This document shows positions 32,530 through 43,537 of a stretch of 64,000 nt of DNA, piece after piece; positions within the stretch are counted from its first letter, which is position 1, and every line of letters starts with the position of its first letter. The translations under genes were made by a program, and so were the position numbers. The notes beneath the pieces are model-generated. The model had not been told where the DNA came from, ran no database searches, and saw only the letters and a program-made list of their open reading frames with translations. This DNA comes from Ligustrum vulgare (taxonomy: Eukaryota; Streptophyta; Magnoliopsida; Lamiales; Oleaceae), in the NCBI GenBank assembly GCA_963555705.1, contig OY743169.1, positions 1,123,501-1,187,500 on the forward strand, written 5' to 3'.

Positions 32530-32948
32530 GATGACAACAAATCCGATCCAATTCGTTGACCCGAAGATTCGATCCGAAAAAATCCCGATCCGTAGATCGA
32601 CGATCGTATTTGGATAGGGGCTGATCGGATCCAATCCGCAATCCGATTTATTTTATAAAAAAAAAATTGTAAAAAAATTAGTTATTAAATCTAAAATATA
32701 TAATCTTTTATTTGATTTGACACAAAATCTCTAATTCTTTATATATGTATTATTTTGTTGTATGAATTTGTATTATATTAGTTGTTTTATGAATTATGTA
32801 TTGATTTGTTTGTCATTAACGAAAATAGATAACGAAAATTTCTTAATATTTGTTCTGACCCGATCCGATTTGAAACTTTTTACTATTTTATTTGATCCAA
32901 TCCGAACGGGAAGGATTTGGATCAGAACTAATCCACCCCATTGTCATC
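32530..32948. mobile_element. Terminal-inverted-repeat element, about 420 bp
   Basis: Left GATGACAACAAATCCGATCC pairs imperfectly with the reverse complement of the right end, GATGACAATGGGGTGGATTAG. The inner arms repeat CCGATCCGATT-like words on both sides. Such GGRTYSGGAT-rich arms are typical of some plant hAT-like MITEs. A clear target duplication was not found. Confidence 0.5.
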
Positions 32949-33658
32949 ATTAGAAAATGTAAAGGTGTTTTCAAATGTCACTACTGGACACAAATTACAT
33001 CAAAATTTGATAGATTTTTTGGAGGCAAAAAGTTATGTGAAATAAATCAAATGTTTAATGCTGTAGATGTCTTCTAATCTCAATTACAAAAATTGAAAGA
33101 GTTATCCTAACCTTAGTTTTTTGGCTTATAAATCAATTTATAAACTATGCAATTTTTTCAAATCACTTTTTAATTATACATATTTTCTCTCTCCAATTTT
33201 CAACAACTACTTTTTATTTCAAAATCATAAATAAATCAGTTTATAAACCAGACAGTGTTATAATGCTTAAAAGAGTACTTATTTTGATATTAATAAAGTC
33301 AGTCAAATAAATCAAAATTTTAAAAGATGCAGATTGTTTTATATCTGAATTATTACAAAAATTAAAAGAGTTACTAGTTTTAAATTTAAACATGTTACTG
33401 TCAAATTCTGAATTATTACTGAAATTAAAAGAGTTGTTTTAAATTTAAACAAGTTACTGTCAAATGAATTTGATTTTGAAAGATGCAGATTTCATATAAA
33501 TAATTAATAATAAAATTAAAAGAGTTACTTAATTTAACATTAAACAATTGCAGTCAAATAAATTTAATTCTTAAAGCTGCAGATGTTTCAAATCTCGGTT
33601 ACAGATACTTCTAATCACTAGTAGTGATGAATGTTAAAGTAACGATTTTTAAATACTA
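32949..33658. other. AT-rich spacer with degenerate short repeats
   Basis: The phrase AAATTAAAAGAGTTA and neighbours such as GATGCAGAT recur four to five times between about 33090 and 33600 with a period near 90-100 bases. No gene is seen. Confidence 0.45.
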
Positions 33659-33832
33659 AGAGCCTGTTTGGTAATGTGAAAATTTTGATTTTTGTAATTT
33701 TTTTAGTTTTTTATGGATGTGTGGTTGAAAAAAGTTTGAAAAGTCAAAAACTGTGAGCTTGACTAAGAATTGATGGTTGAGATTGAGTTTGAAAAATTGT
33801 GGTGATTTTTTTTCCTTTACCAAACAACATCT
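33659..33832. repeat. MITE-like repeat (member 3)
   Basis: Ends AGCCTGTTTGGTAATGTG and CTTTACCAAACAACATCT, body with GTTTGAAAAGTC and GGTTGAGATTGAG. The inverted GTTTGGTAA core is the clearest in this family. Confidence 0.6.
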
Positions 33833-34154
33833 AATACTGTTTTTGAAAATAATTTACATAATTGTATTATTAGAGGAAAATCGTAAATGAACTTTAATTC
33901 TTAATATATTAATATTTTATTGAAAATTTTCGTCCAAATCTTCGAAATATATATAAAACAATTATTTAAAATGTCTGTTTAATAAATAAATCGCGTCTGA
34001 TATATTAAGAAGTAATATGATATCATAAAATATTAGGTAAATCAATAATTTTTATAAAATATTAATGGAAAGTCGTGAAAAAAAAAAGTGAAAAAAATCG
34101 TGTACTGATAAACTGAATTAATTTGGAAACATATTTTATAAGGAAAAAAGTTTA

Positions 34155-34330
34155 ATATTATGCTCTCGTTTGAGAGAAATTAAAATAAGATTTTAATCTA
34201 ATTCAAAGATAACAATTAATTTTAACCATACATTTCATCGGACATGCAACTTTTCAACCATATTTTATTAATTTCTATCAAAATTTATTAAAAATCTAAT
34301 TTTAATCATCATCAAATAGAGACTATATAA
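34155..34330. repeat. MITE-like repeat (member 4)
   Basis: Ends CTCTCGTTTGAGAGAAATTA and TCATCATCAAATAGAGACTA, with an AT-rich body. Same size class as members at 19248, 24541, 33659, 35523 and 43025, but more diverged. Confidence 0.4.
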
Positions 34331-34709
34331 ATTAAAATTTCAGTTTTGATTTTTTTCTTAAAGAGTTTGAAATTATTAATTTTATATTCTTAATTAGAAA
34401 ATAATTAAAAATATATATTTTTCTTTTTATAAAAATTAATTGATTATTTTGACAAGAATTTAAGTAAGTTTGAAAACAAAAAATTTCACACTCACCCTAC
34501 TTTGAAAATAATTGTAAAAATCAATTTTTATCGATAACTAAAACATAATTGTTTGAATGAATAATAGAAAAAAATTATTAAACGCATAAACGCATTCTGT
34601 GAAATATTCAGTGGAGTTATCACGTGAAACAAAATTTGATGGGAAAATATTCTAAAATTAAATTAAAAAATAAAAATACTAAATTAATATTAATTGAATA
34701 ACAAATTTC

Positions 34710-34952
34710 GATTTATTCAACGTAGATAAATTAATGTTTTTGAAATAAATATAAATATAAATAAGTTTCAATAAATGAACTAAGAGTATTATTGAAAAAA
34801 AAGAAAAGAATGTGAAGATAAAATGGGAAATGATTTAGTCAACGTAGATAAATTAATGTTTTTTAAATAAATATAAATATAAATAAGTTTCAATAAATGA
34901 ATTAAGAGTATTATTGAAGAAAAAAAAAGAATGTGGGGATAAAATGGGAAAT
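34710..34952 (-). repeat. Tandem duplication (about 121 bp units) near a Helitron-like 5' end
   Basis: Two units of about 121 bases, 34710-34830 and 34832-34952, share CAACGTAGATAAATTAATG and AAGTTTCAATAAATGAA and end in AAAATGGGAAAT. Just to the right, at 34981-34993, the minus strand reads TCTACACTAATTTAAAAG after an A, a plausible Helitron 5' terminus. No matching 3' hairpin was found to the left. Confidence 0.6.
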
Positions 34953-35522
34953 CAAAAGATTCTCACTCATCCACACTTTTAAATTAGTGTAGATATACTC
35001 ATACATTGAATAATGAGTAATTCATATTTGTTGAAAACAATGCATAGTAGATCGTATATTAGAAAATTAAGACATATATAGATAAGAAAACTCACTATAT
35101 ATATTTTATTTAGATTTTGATTAATATTTTTATTTTAATTTTATTTTATTGATATTGACATATAATTAAATATATGCATTTAATTATATTCAATTAAATG
35201 CATCACATTTAAAAATTTAAAAAAAAAATTATTGGAAGAGTTTCTTGGGTTAAATTTCATGTTCGTGTACTGCAAATCTTGATGTTTATTTTTACTTTCG
35301 TGCATTGTCAATATTACTTAATTTGCTACATTTATTTAAATATGAATATTTAAATATATGCTGCATATTTAATTTGTTACAAAAATTATAATATTTTGAA
35401 AATTTTTATTATTTGTATTCATGTTAGTCAAAAAAAGTTGGACAAAAACATTTATTTATTCTATGCAACATTGATTTGAAAAATTGCATTATTTAATTTA
35501 ATTTTGGACAATTGTTTAAATA

Positions 35523-35692
35523 TAGCCCTATTTGGTATTGATAAAAATCAAAATTTTGGTAGATTTTTATAAAAGTTGATGGGATGTGCGGTTGAAAAGT
35601 TTTGGACTCCATAAAAAGTTTGAATAAGATTAAATGTTGAATTTGAATTAGAGTAAAATCTAAAAAAATAGTGTGTTACCAAACATGGGTAT
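35523..35692. repeat. MITE-like repeat (member 5)
   Basis: Ends TAGCCCTATTTGGTATTG and GTTACCAAACATGGGTAT, with a body containing GGTTGAAAAGTTTTGG and ATTAAATGTTGAATTTGA. It has the same plan as the other members. Confidence 0.55.
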
Positions 35693-35934
35693 ATTTTGTC
35701 TATAATAACTTTAGTGCATTATACAGGTTTGGGCAACCACAATGTAGCATTTAAAGAGACTTTCCAAATTTATGAGAATTATAATTTATTCTATTTGAGC
35801 ATTCGTTAACTATCATTAATTAAAGAAAATTAAGTGTTCAATTTTTTTTATCTATATTGTAATGATATTTGCATTAAAATCATATCGTAGCGTTCTAACG
35901 TATAATGCACGGGGTGTGATATTAGTATGAAGTA

Positions 35935-36586
35935 TGTAAATACACTTGGACTGGCCCAGCTGAAGCCCAAGTATATAACCAAGCTGGATCATGCTTTTGA
36001 GCCCAATTCTAAAGTCTGCATATTTCAACCTGGACTGTGTCTTTAAGCCCAAATTCTGATCCTAAGCATTTAACCTGGTCTGTAGAATAAAAGCCCAAAC
36101 ACTCAACCCGGTTGATTAGCCCATTTGCACCACCGACATATTATGCACCGTTGGATAATTTTACTCTCATCACCACCGTTCTTTTGAAGATAAAGATTGT
36201 TGGATACTCTTCAATCGGAAAAAATCATCCAGAATAATCCTCTCTGACTCTCTGATTCTCTCTCTCTTCGTCTTCTTCGTTTCCAGAAGAACAATCTCTG
36301 AATTCTCTCTGTTTCTCTCACAAATTCTTAGTGGTTTCTTACTGATTCTTTGTATATAATCAGTATTGTTTAATGGTTGTTATACAGATTGTTATTCTGT
36401 GTAATTTTTGTGTGTTTTGAGAGTTATATTGAGATTTTTGATATTTTTAGAATCAGAGACTTGAATCTGTAAATCTCTTTTGATACTTTGTGATTTATTG
36501 TGATTAATAAAATTTCTCTGAAGTTTTATTTTTTAAATTGTGTTTGTATCTCTTTGTGGTTGATTCTGAATCTTAATTTCTTAATA
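35935..36586 (+). repeat. 5' LTR of the copia element
   Basis: 652 bp by this delimitation. It contains a CT-rich stretch (TCTCTGACTCTCTGATTCTC) downstream of the likely promoter and a region around GTATATAATCAGTATTG. It is slightly longer than the 3' LTR because of small indels, including a 9-10 base difference near the 3' end. Confidence 0.9.
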
Positions 36587-37591
36587 GCGGTATCAAAGCC
36601 TTAGGGTTCGCGTAAATACACTAATTTTGACTCAGATCTTGTTAGATCCAGAGTTGTTCTTTGTGGATCTGTGATTTTCTGGAAATTCCTTTGTGGTTTC
36701 TGAATATAACGTTTTAGGGTTTTCAAATCTTGGTGGTAATCTTTGAGAAAATTACTTTTCTTGAAATTTTATGAAAACTTTCTTTAAAACGTTTTTTGTT
36801 TTCTGGAAATTTTTGTTTTCAGATTTTTTGAAAAATTTTGGGAAATTTTTCAATACACTCTTTGTGGTATACAATTGCTTAGTGGAAATATTTTTTAAAA
36901 AACCTATTTTCAAATTAGGTTTTCTCAGAATTTTTAAATTTCTGGATCTTTTATTCTAGGTTTTATATTTTGTGGATCTTTGTTAGATTCAGTATATTTC
37001 TTTATAAATATACTGGAAATACTTAATAGATCCTACATCTTGGTGGCTGAACTTCGTGGCTTATCTGAAAGGCTTAGTGGTACTGAACTTGTGGGTTCTG
37101 AATCTTTGTGGAGCTACAGTCATATAAAAACTTGCAACAGGTGATATCTTTTAATTTCTGCATAATATACTGCTATTTGTTTTCAATTCTTGGTTCTTTC
37201 TATAATCTCTCCGTTGAAGCCTATTCTTGGACTCCAATCCTCACCTTTGTCCAGGGTTTCTTGAGAATCCGGTAATCTGAGGGAGCTTGGGCTGACCCAT
37301 AATAGGTTGAGGGATATACTGGAAGAACTGTTTTTCAGTATATTAGTTCTTAGTGGTTTTCTTGAACAGTCTGATTACTATTATTGATTTGTGATCACCT
37401 TGATTGCCTTACTGTTTAATAATTGTTTCAGAGATTGTATCTTATATCTTGATCTCTGTGGAATATTTCTGATAATTGTATACTTCTGTGCTTATACCCT
37501 GTATTTCTATATGTCTGTCTGTTTTTTGTTTGAAGTAATAAAGCCTCAATTTTTGATAAATTTTTCGCAAAATCTTTTAGTCATTACTTCA
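36587..37591 (+). other. Leader of the copia element
   Basis: About 1 kb between the primer-binding site and the GAG start. It is T-rich, with repeated GTGG words (TTCTTGGTGG, TTAGTGGTAC). Open frames here (for example from 37391) run into GAG but have hydrophobic, non-conserved sequence, so I treat them as untranslated. Confidence 0.6.
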
Positions 37592-40500
37592 ATGACTACT
37601 ATAAAAGTAGATGTTGAAGTATGGAATGGCAAAGGATATTTTAATCTCTGGAGCCAGAAAATGAAGGCTTTGTTACTACAAATGAAATGTGCCAAAGCCA
37701 TTGATCAATTTTGGCCTTTGAATTTATCCCAGGATAGACAAATTGAAATGGATGAAACTGCATGGAGCACTATTTTTCTTCATCTGTCTGATAATGTGAT
37801 TAGACAGATAGGGAAGACTAAAACAGCTATGGCACTTTGGGAAATATTAAAAGAGGTTTATGATACTGTCTCTTTGCCTGATAAGTGCTTCTTATGGAAA
37901 CAATACTTTTCTTTCACGTTTGATCCATCTAAAGATGCGGATGACAATATGAATAGGTTTACTAAGATCAGACAAAGTCTTTTAAATTGTGATGAAAAAC
38001 TTACTGATGAACAAAAAGTTGTCTGTTTATTGAATACTATGGGTGATAAGTTCAAAGACCTTAGGAATGCACTTGAATATGGTGGGCAGAAATTGACTAC
38101 AGAAATAGTTCACACTTCTCTTAAGAATAAAGAACTTGAATTTAAAAATAATCCTAAGGAGACCTATAGTGTTATAGGATCTTCAAAGAAAAGGAATTCC
38201 TTTAGGAACAATAAGCCAGTGAGTAATTTCAATAAAAATTGGAATATTTTTAATGATAATAGAAACTAGAATAGTGTGAACAATAAGCCTGGAAGAGGAA
38301 ATTTTCAAAATAAAGTCAATTTCAATAGGTCCAATGACAACACCTATAGAGGACAGAATAATTCTAGGAATCAGACCAATTTTAGAAGTTATGATAACCC
38401 TAGAAATCAAGACAACCTTAGAAATCAGAATAATATCAGGGGGCAAGACAACATTGGGGGATTAGACAATATAAATAGACCCAGACTTTGTTTTTATTGT
38501 GGCACATCTGGACATCACATTAAAAATTGTTTCAAAAGGAAGAATGAAATAAGAACCAGTAACCAAATTGAAGCTGCAGTTCAAGATAATAATGGTGTGG
38601 TGTATGTTACTACTGAATCTGATAATATACATGAATGGATACTTGATTTTGGTTGTACTTTTCATATGTGTCCTGAAAGAAATTTGTTTTCTGATTTCAG
38701 TAGTGACTATAATGGTTCTGTAAAACTTGGAAACAATGTGATCTGTGATGTTAAAGGAACAGGTAACATTCAGTTGAAACTTGAAAATAACAAGACATTA
38801 GTCTTGAATCAAACTAGATATGTGCCTGACTTAAAAAGGAATTTGATCTCACTTGGTGTGCTTGATTCTGAATCCTATGAGATAAGATTACATAAAGGTT
38901 ACCTATCTATCTTTAAAGATAATTTGTTACTTTCCTGCACTCTCAAACTTAATGGAATTTATGTGTTAAATTCTTTTCCTCTATGTGCTAAGTCCTTTAA
39001 TGTTGTTTCTGATATTGATAAAGCTAATTTATGGCATAAAAGACTTGGTCACTTAGGAGAAAAAAGGTTTAAAATTACTTGAAAAGAAATGTGTCTTTGG
39101 TAAATGTGTCTTACAAAAACTTGATTTCTGTGAGAAATGTATTTTGGGAAAGCAGAAAAGAAACTCTTTTGGAAAAGGGATTCATAAATCAAGTGACATT
39201 CTTGAATATTTACATGCTGATTTGTGGGGTCCTGCTCCAGTTAATTCTGTTTCAGGTTTTAGATATTTCTTGCTGATTTTTGATAACTTTTTCTAGAAAA
39301 ACCTGGGTTCATTTGTTAAAAACTAAGGATGCTACTGTGTGGGTATTTAAAAATTGGATTACCTTAATTCAAAATTTGAAAGATAAAAGGGTTAAAATTA
39401 TTAGGACAGATAATGGCCTTGAGTTTTGTATTCAAGACTTTGATTCTTTTTGTAGCAGTCTAGGTATGTTTAGGCACATGACTGTTGCATACAATCCACA
39501 GCAAAATGGAGTTGCTGAAAGAATGAATTGGACACTCTTAGAAAGAACTAGGTGTCTTTTACTTGATTCTAATTTGCCTAAATTTTTTTTGGGTGAAGCA
39601 GTTAAAACAACTTCATATTTGATCAATCTTTCTCCCTGCATGCTATTGATTTTAAAAATCCTGATCAAATTTGGAACAATTCTCTTCCAGATTTTTCTAA
39701 ACTGAAAATCTTTGGGTGTACTGCTTACTCACACCAAACTGAAACTAAACTTGATTCCAGGTAACTGAAATGTGTTTTTCTAGGATATGGAGAAAGAGTC
39801 AAAGGTTATATGCTGTGGGTGAAAGAACATGGAGGTTATAGGGTCGTTTTAAGTAGACCAGTTGTTTTTAATGAAAAAATTTTCCCTTGTAAAAATGAAA
39901 TTTTAACTGGTCCTATTAGTGAACAATATTTTCTTACCTCTGAACTGAGTGCACACCATTTGAGTGATGAAAATGGTCTACCCAATACTCAGTTTCAGGT
40001 GGAGCAACCCCCACATTCACCAAATATTACTCCTGGTCATGTTTCACCTAATACTGATCTTATTCCTGAAAACATTTCTGATATTGAAACAGATTTAAAT
40101 CTTGATAACTATTTGTTAGCCAAGGATAGAACTAGGAGGGAGATCAGACCTCCTACCAGATTTGATGATCCTGATTTTGTATCTGCTTTTACAATTTTGA
40201 ACCTTTTCTATATGAACCTGAATCATTTGAAGAAGTTATGTCTTCACTTGATTCTAAATTGTGGTTTTGCAGCCATGAAAGAAGAGATGAATTCTCTTAT
40301 TAAAAATGGCACTTGGACCTTAGTCAGTAAACCTGTCAATACTAGGGTAATAGATTGTAAATGGATTTTCAAAATAAAAGAAGGTGACTCAAAAGCTATA
40401 AAACCTAGATATAAGGTTAGGCTTGCAGCTAAAGGGTTTTCTCAAAAGGAAGGTATAGATAACAATGAAATATTTTCACCAGTTGTTAAATATACCTCTA

Positions 40501-41791
40501 TTAGAATATTATTTGCTCTAGTTGCTCAATTTGATTTGGAATTAGAACAAATGGATGTTAAAACTGCCTTCTTGTATAGTTTTTTGGATAAGACTATTTA
40601 CATGCATCAACCTAAAGGTTTTGAAAAAATTGGTAAATCTAATTTGATATGTTTGCTGAAAAAGTCACTTTATGGCTTGAAACAAGCCCCAACAAGAAAA
40701 TGGTATAAGAGATTTGATTCTTATATTCAAAGTCTAAATTTTCAAAAAAGCCAATATGATTCTTGTTTTTACTATAAGAATGGTAATTCTGATTTTATGT
40801 AGTTGTTACTATATGTTGATGACATGTTGATTGCTGGTCCCAATATGCATGAGATTAAGCTGCTGAAAAATAAACTGCATTCTGAATTTGAGATGAAAGA
40901 CCTAGAGCATGCTAAAAGAATTTTAGGTATGGATATTTTTAGGGATAGACAATCTGGAAATTTATTTTTAAACCAAAAGCATTATATTGAAAAAGTTTTA
41001 ACCAGATTTAATCTGTTTGATTCCAAACCTGTTTCTCTGCATTTGTCTGCACACTTTAAATTGTCATCTGATCATTGCCCTAAATCTGCAGAAGAAGAAC
41101 TTAGAATGGAAAATGTACCTTACTCTAATGCTATAGGATCTATTATGTATCTTATGTTGTGCACTAGACCTGATATTGCTTTTGCTGTTAGTGTTCTTAG
41201 TAGATTTATGAGTAATCCTGATGAATTGCACTGGGAAGCTGTGAAATCTCTCTTAAAGTATCTTTAAAGTTTTGCAAATCTGAGTTTAGTGTTTTTTAAA
41301 ACCAAAAATGATTTCAAATTAAAAGGTTTTGTAGACTTAGACTTTGCAGGAAACATAGATAATAGAAAGTCAACTTCTGCATACTTCTTTACATTGAATT
41401 GTTCATGCATTAGCTGGAAATCTCAACTACAAAAACTTGTAGCATTGTCTTCAATTGGGCAGAATATATTGTTGCCACAGATGCTGTAAAAGAATGTATT
41501 TGGCTGAAAGGTTTGCTATCTGAAATTACTTGTATTGATAATTCTGCTATTGAGCTCTGCAATGATAGCCTTAGTGCATTACATTTGTGTAAAAATCCTG
41601 TCTTTCATAACAGGTCAAAGCACATTGATGTGAAATTTCACTTCATTAAGGATATAACTGAAAAGGGTATAGTTAAATTTATTAAAATTCCAACTCAGTT
41701 AAATCCTGCAAATGCAGATGCAGGAAAAAAAATAATCCCTATAAACAAATTTAAGGATGCTTTTAATTCTCTTAAATTGTTAGAATTTTGA
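37592..41791 (+). pseudogene. Copia gag-pol polyprotein, broken
   Basis: GAG starts at Met 37592 (MTTIKVDVEVWNGKGY...), the usual start of Tork-type GAG. A CCHC knuckle CFYCGTSGHHIKNC is at about 38488-38529. The protease site reads LDFGCT where the active family has DSG (about 38640). Integrase starts with LWHKRLGH (about 39030) and CEKC, then IIRTDNGLEF and NGVAERMN. RT has WIFKIKEG, MDVKTAFL, SLYGLKQAP and YVDDM (about 40812). RNase H shows GFVDLDFAG and STSAYFF (from about 41328). Breaks are an in-frame TAG at 38267, a shift near 39075, further stops or shifts near 39277, 39700 and 40200-40270, a TAG at 40800 just before the YVDDM strand, a TAA at 41265 and a shift near 41480. The element could not move on its own. 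Confidence 0.93.
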
Positions 41792-41843
41792 TATTGCTAT
41801 GTTTTTATGTTTGCAGGTGTGCTGATCCAACTGAGGTGGAGAA

Positions 41844-42482
41844 TGTAAATACACTTGGACCAGCCTAGCTGAAGCCCAAGTATATAAACCAAGCTGGATC
41901 ATGCTTTTGAGCCCAATTTTGAAGTCTGCATATTTCAACCTGGACCGTGTCTTTAAGCCCAAATTCTGATCCTGAGCATTTAACCTGGTCTGTAGAATAA
42001 AAGCCCAAATACTTAACCCGGTTGATCAGCCCATTTGCACCACTGACATATTATGCATCGTTGGATCATTTTACTCTCATCACCACCGTTCTTTTGAAGA
42101 TAAAGATTGCTGGATACTCTTCAATCGGAAAAAATCATCCAGAATAATCCTCTCTGACTCTCTGATTCTCTCTCTTCGTCTTCTTCGTTTCCAGAAGAAC
42201 AACTCTGAATTTTCTCTGTTTCTCTCGCAAATTCTTAGTGGTTTCTTACTGATTCTTTGTATATAATCAGTATTGCTTAGTGGTTGTTATACAGATTGTT
42301 ATTCTGTGTAATTTTTTTGTGTTTTGCAAGTTATATTGAGATTTTTGATATTTTTAGTATCAGAGACTTGAATCTGTAAATCTCTTTTGATACTTTGCGA
42401 TTTATTGTGATTAAAGAAATTTTATGTTTTAAATCGTGTTTGTATCTCTTTGTGATTGATTATGAGCTTTGATTTCTTAAAA
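41844..42482 (+). repeat. 3' LTR of the copia element
   Basis: 639 bp, same start as the 5' LTR, ending TTCTTAAAA against the target copy AAGTA. Divergence from the 5' LTR is spread along its length, many changes being C/T or G/A. Confidence 0.9.
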
Positions 42483-42487
42483 AAGTA

Positions 42488-43024
42488 ATGTCCTCATTAT
42501 GGGCTATTGGAGACCTGGAGAGTCGAGTTGGGGTTCTCGACGGCCAGGAAGTGGTGAGATTGGGAACGGGACCAAGGGCTCACCATTTTACTTTTTTTAT
42601 TTTCCCTTTTCCCTTTGCCTATTTTTTATATTTTCCATTCATTTTCTATATTTGTGTACAAAAAGTAAATGACACATATGTAATATATCCATTTTATTAG
42701 ATATGTCCAACTATATACTATAATGGCACCGAATATATAAAGATCACTTAACTTGGATTTCTTTATGTTATTATTAGTTCATGAATTAGAGAATATAACA
42801 ATTAAATATAAAAGAATATTCCAAACAAGAAAAAAAAAAAAAAAGAATAACTATTTGAATTGGAAGCTTCGAAACATCTCTTTATCTAAAAAATTTCCTA
42901 AATTTTTCTCAAGATTAAAATTGATAATTTATTTTATACGTACATAAGTCGAATATCTTGACGTAATTTTCTTTTTCACGTCTATACTAAAATTACGCAT
43001 TCCTACAAAGTCAACCTACAAGTT
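42488..43024. other. Spacer, no gene
   Basis: The 42490-42590 part is GC-richer (GGAGAGTCGAGTTGGGG, CTCGACGGCCAGGAAG) and partly self-complementary around TCGAG...CTCGA. The short plus frame through it has no family resemblance. The rest is AT-rich. Confidence 0.35.
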
Positions 43025-43200
43025 TAATGTAGAGCATGTTTGTTTCTGATTAAAAATTAGATTTTTATCAAAGTCAAAAATTAATCACAATGATATATTT
43101 TATGGGTCTCGCAACTTTTTAATTATACATCTCATCAATTTTTTATTAAAATTCGCTAAAATACTGTATCTAATCTCTATCAAACATGGACGTACTTATC
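43025..43200. repeat. MITE-like repeat (member 6)
   Basis: Ends GAGCATGTTTGTTTCTG and CTCTATCAAACATGGACG with an AT-rich body. Same size and layout as the other members, although strongly diverged. Confidence 0.45.
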
Positions 43201-43537
43201 TTTGGATAGTTTACTGAAACTAACATTTAGTCAGTGCTGAGGCAGCTGAGCAAACAACTTTGTGCTCATTACTTCATAAAAGTCTAGCTTGTCGAGAATT
43301 AATAATTATCATTAAAAAAATAGGAAGTGCCTCAAATCAAGAACTTGTAAACATACTTGAATGATGCACATTCCACCATTGTGCATAATATTTCGTGCAA
43401 ATTAAATTGGGCTTTGAATAATTAGTCAAAAAAAAAATTGAAACTAATGTCCTCATCACGAGCCATAGAAATCAATCTTGTTCTGAATTATCCAACACGA
43501 CTTTCACACATCCACCGTTGTGCATAGTTTGTGTATA
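43201..43537. other. Spacer with a local duplication
   Basis: CACATTCCACCATTGTGCAT (about 43366) is echoed by CACACATCCACCGTTGTGCA (about 43505), and AATGTCCTCATCACGAGCCA (about 43447) echoes the right flank of the copia element at 42488. This suggests an old local duplication into which the copia element inserted. No gene is seen. Confidence 0.4.

Larger units (their letters stand above)
35935..42482 (+). mobile_element. Ty1/copia retrotransposon, Tork-like, complete but inactive
   Basis: Two LTRs (35935-36586 and 41844-42482) start TGTAAATACACTTGGAC. The element is flanked by AAGTA at 35930-35934 and 42483-42487. A primer-binding site GGTATCAAAGCC, complementary to initiator tRNA-Met, follows the first LTR at about 36589-36600. 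A purine-rich GAGGTGGAGAA tract precedes the second LTR. Domain order GAG, protease, integrase, RT, RNase H defines copia. The LTRs differ at roughly thirty or more places plus small indels (by eye near 5%), so the insertion is of moderate age. The LTR ends are TG...TA/AA rather than TG...CA. Confidence 0.95.

Noticed and set aside
35840..35925. An 80-bp mini-Helitron (TCTATATTG to ATTAG)
   Set aside because: No stable hairpin remains and the size is implausible; more likely unrelated ends.
37391..37591. N-terminal hydrophobic extension of the copia GAG
   Set aside because: Composition is low-complexity and the family GAG starts at the later Met 37592.
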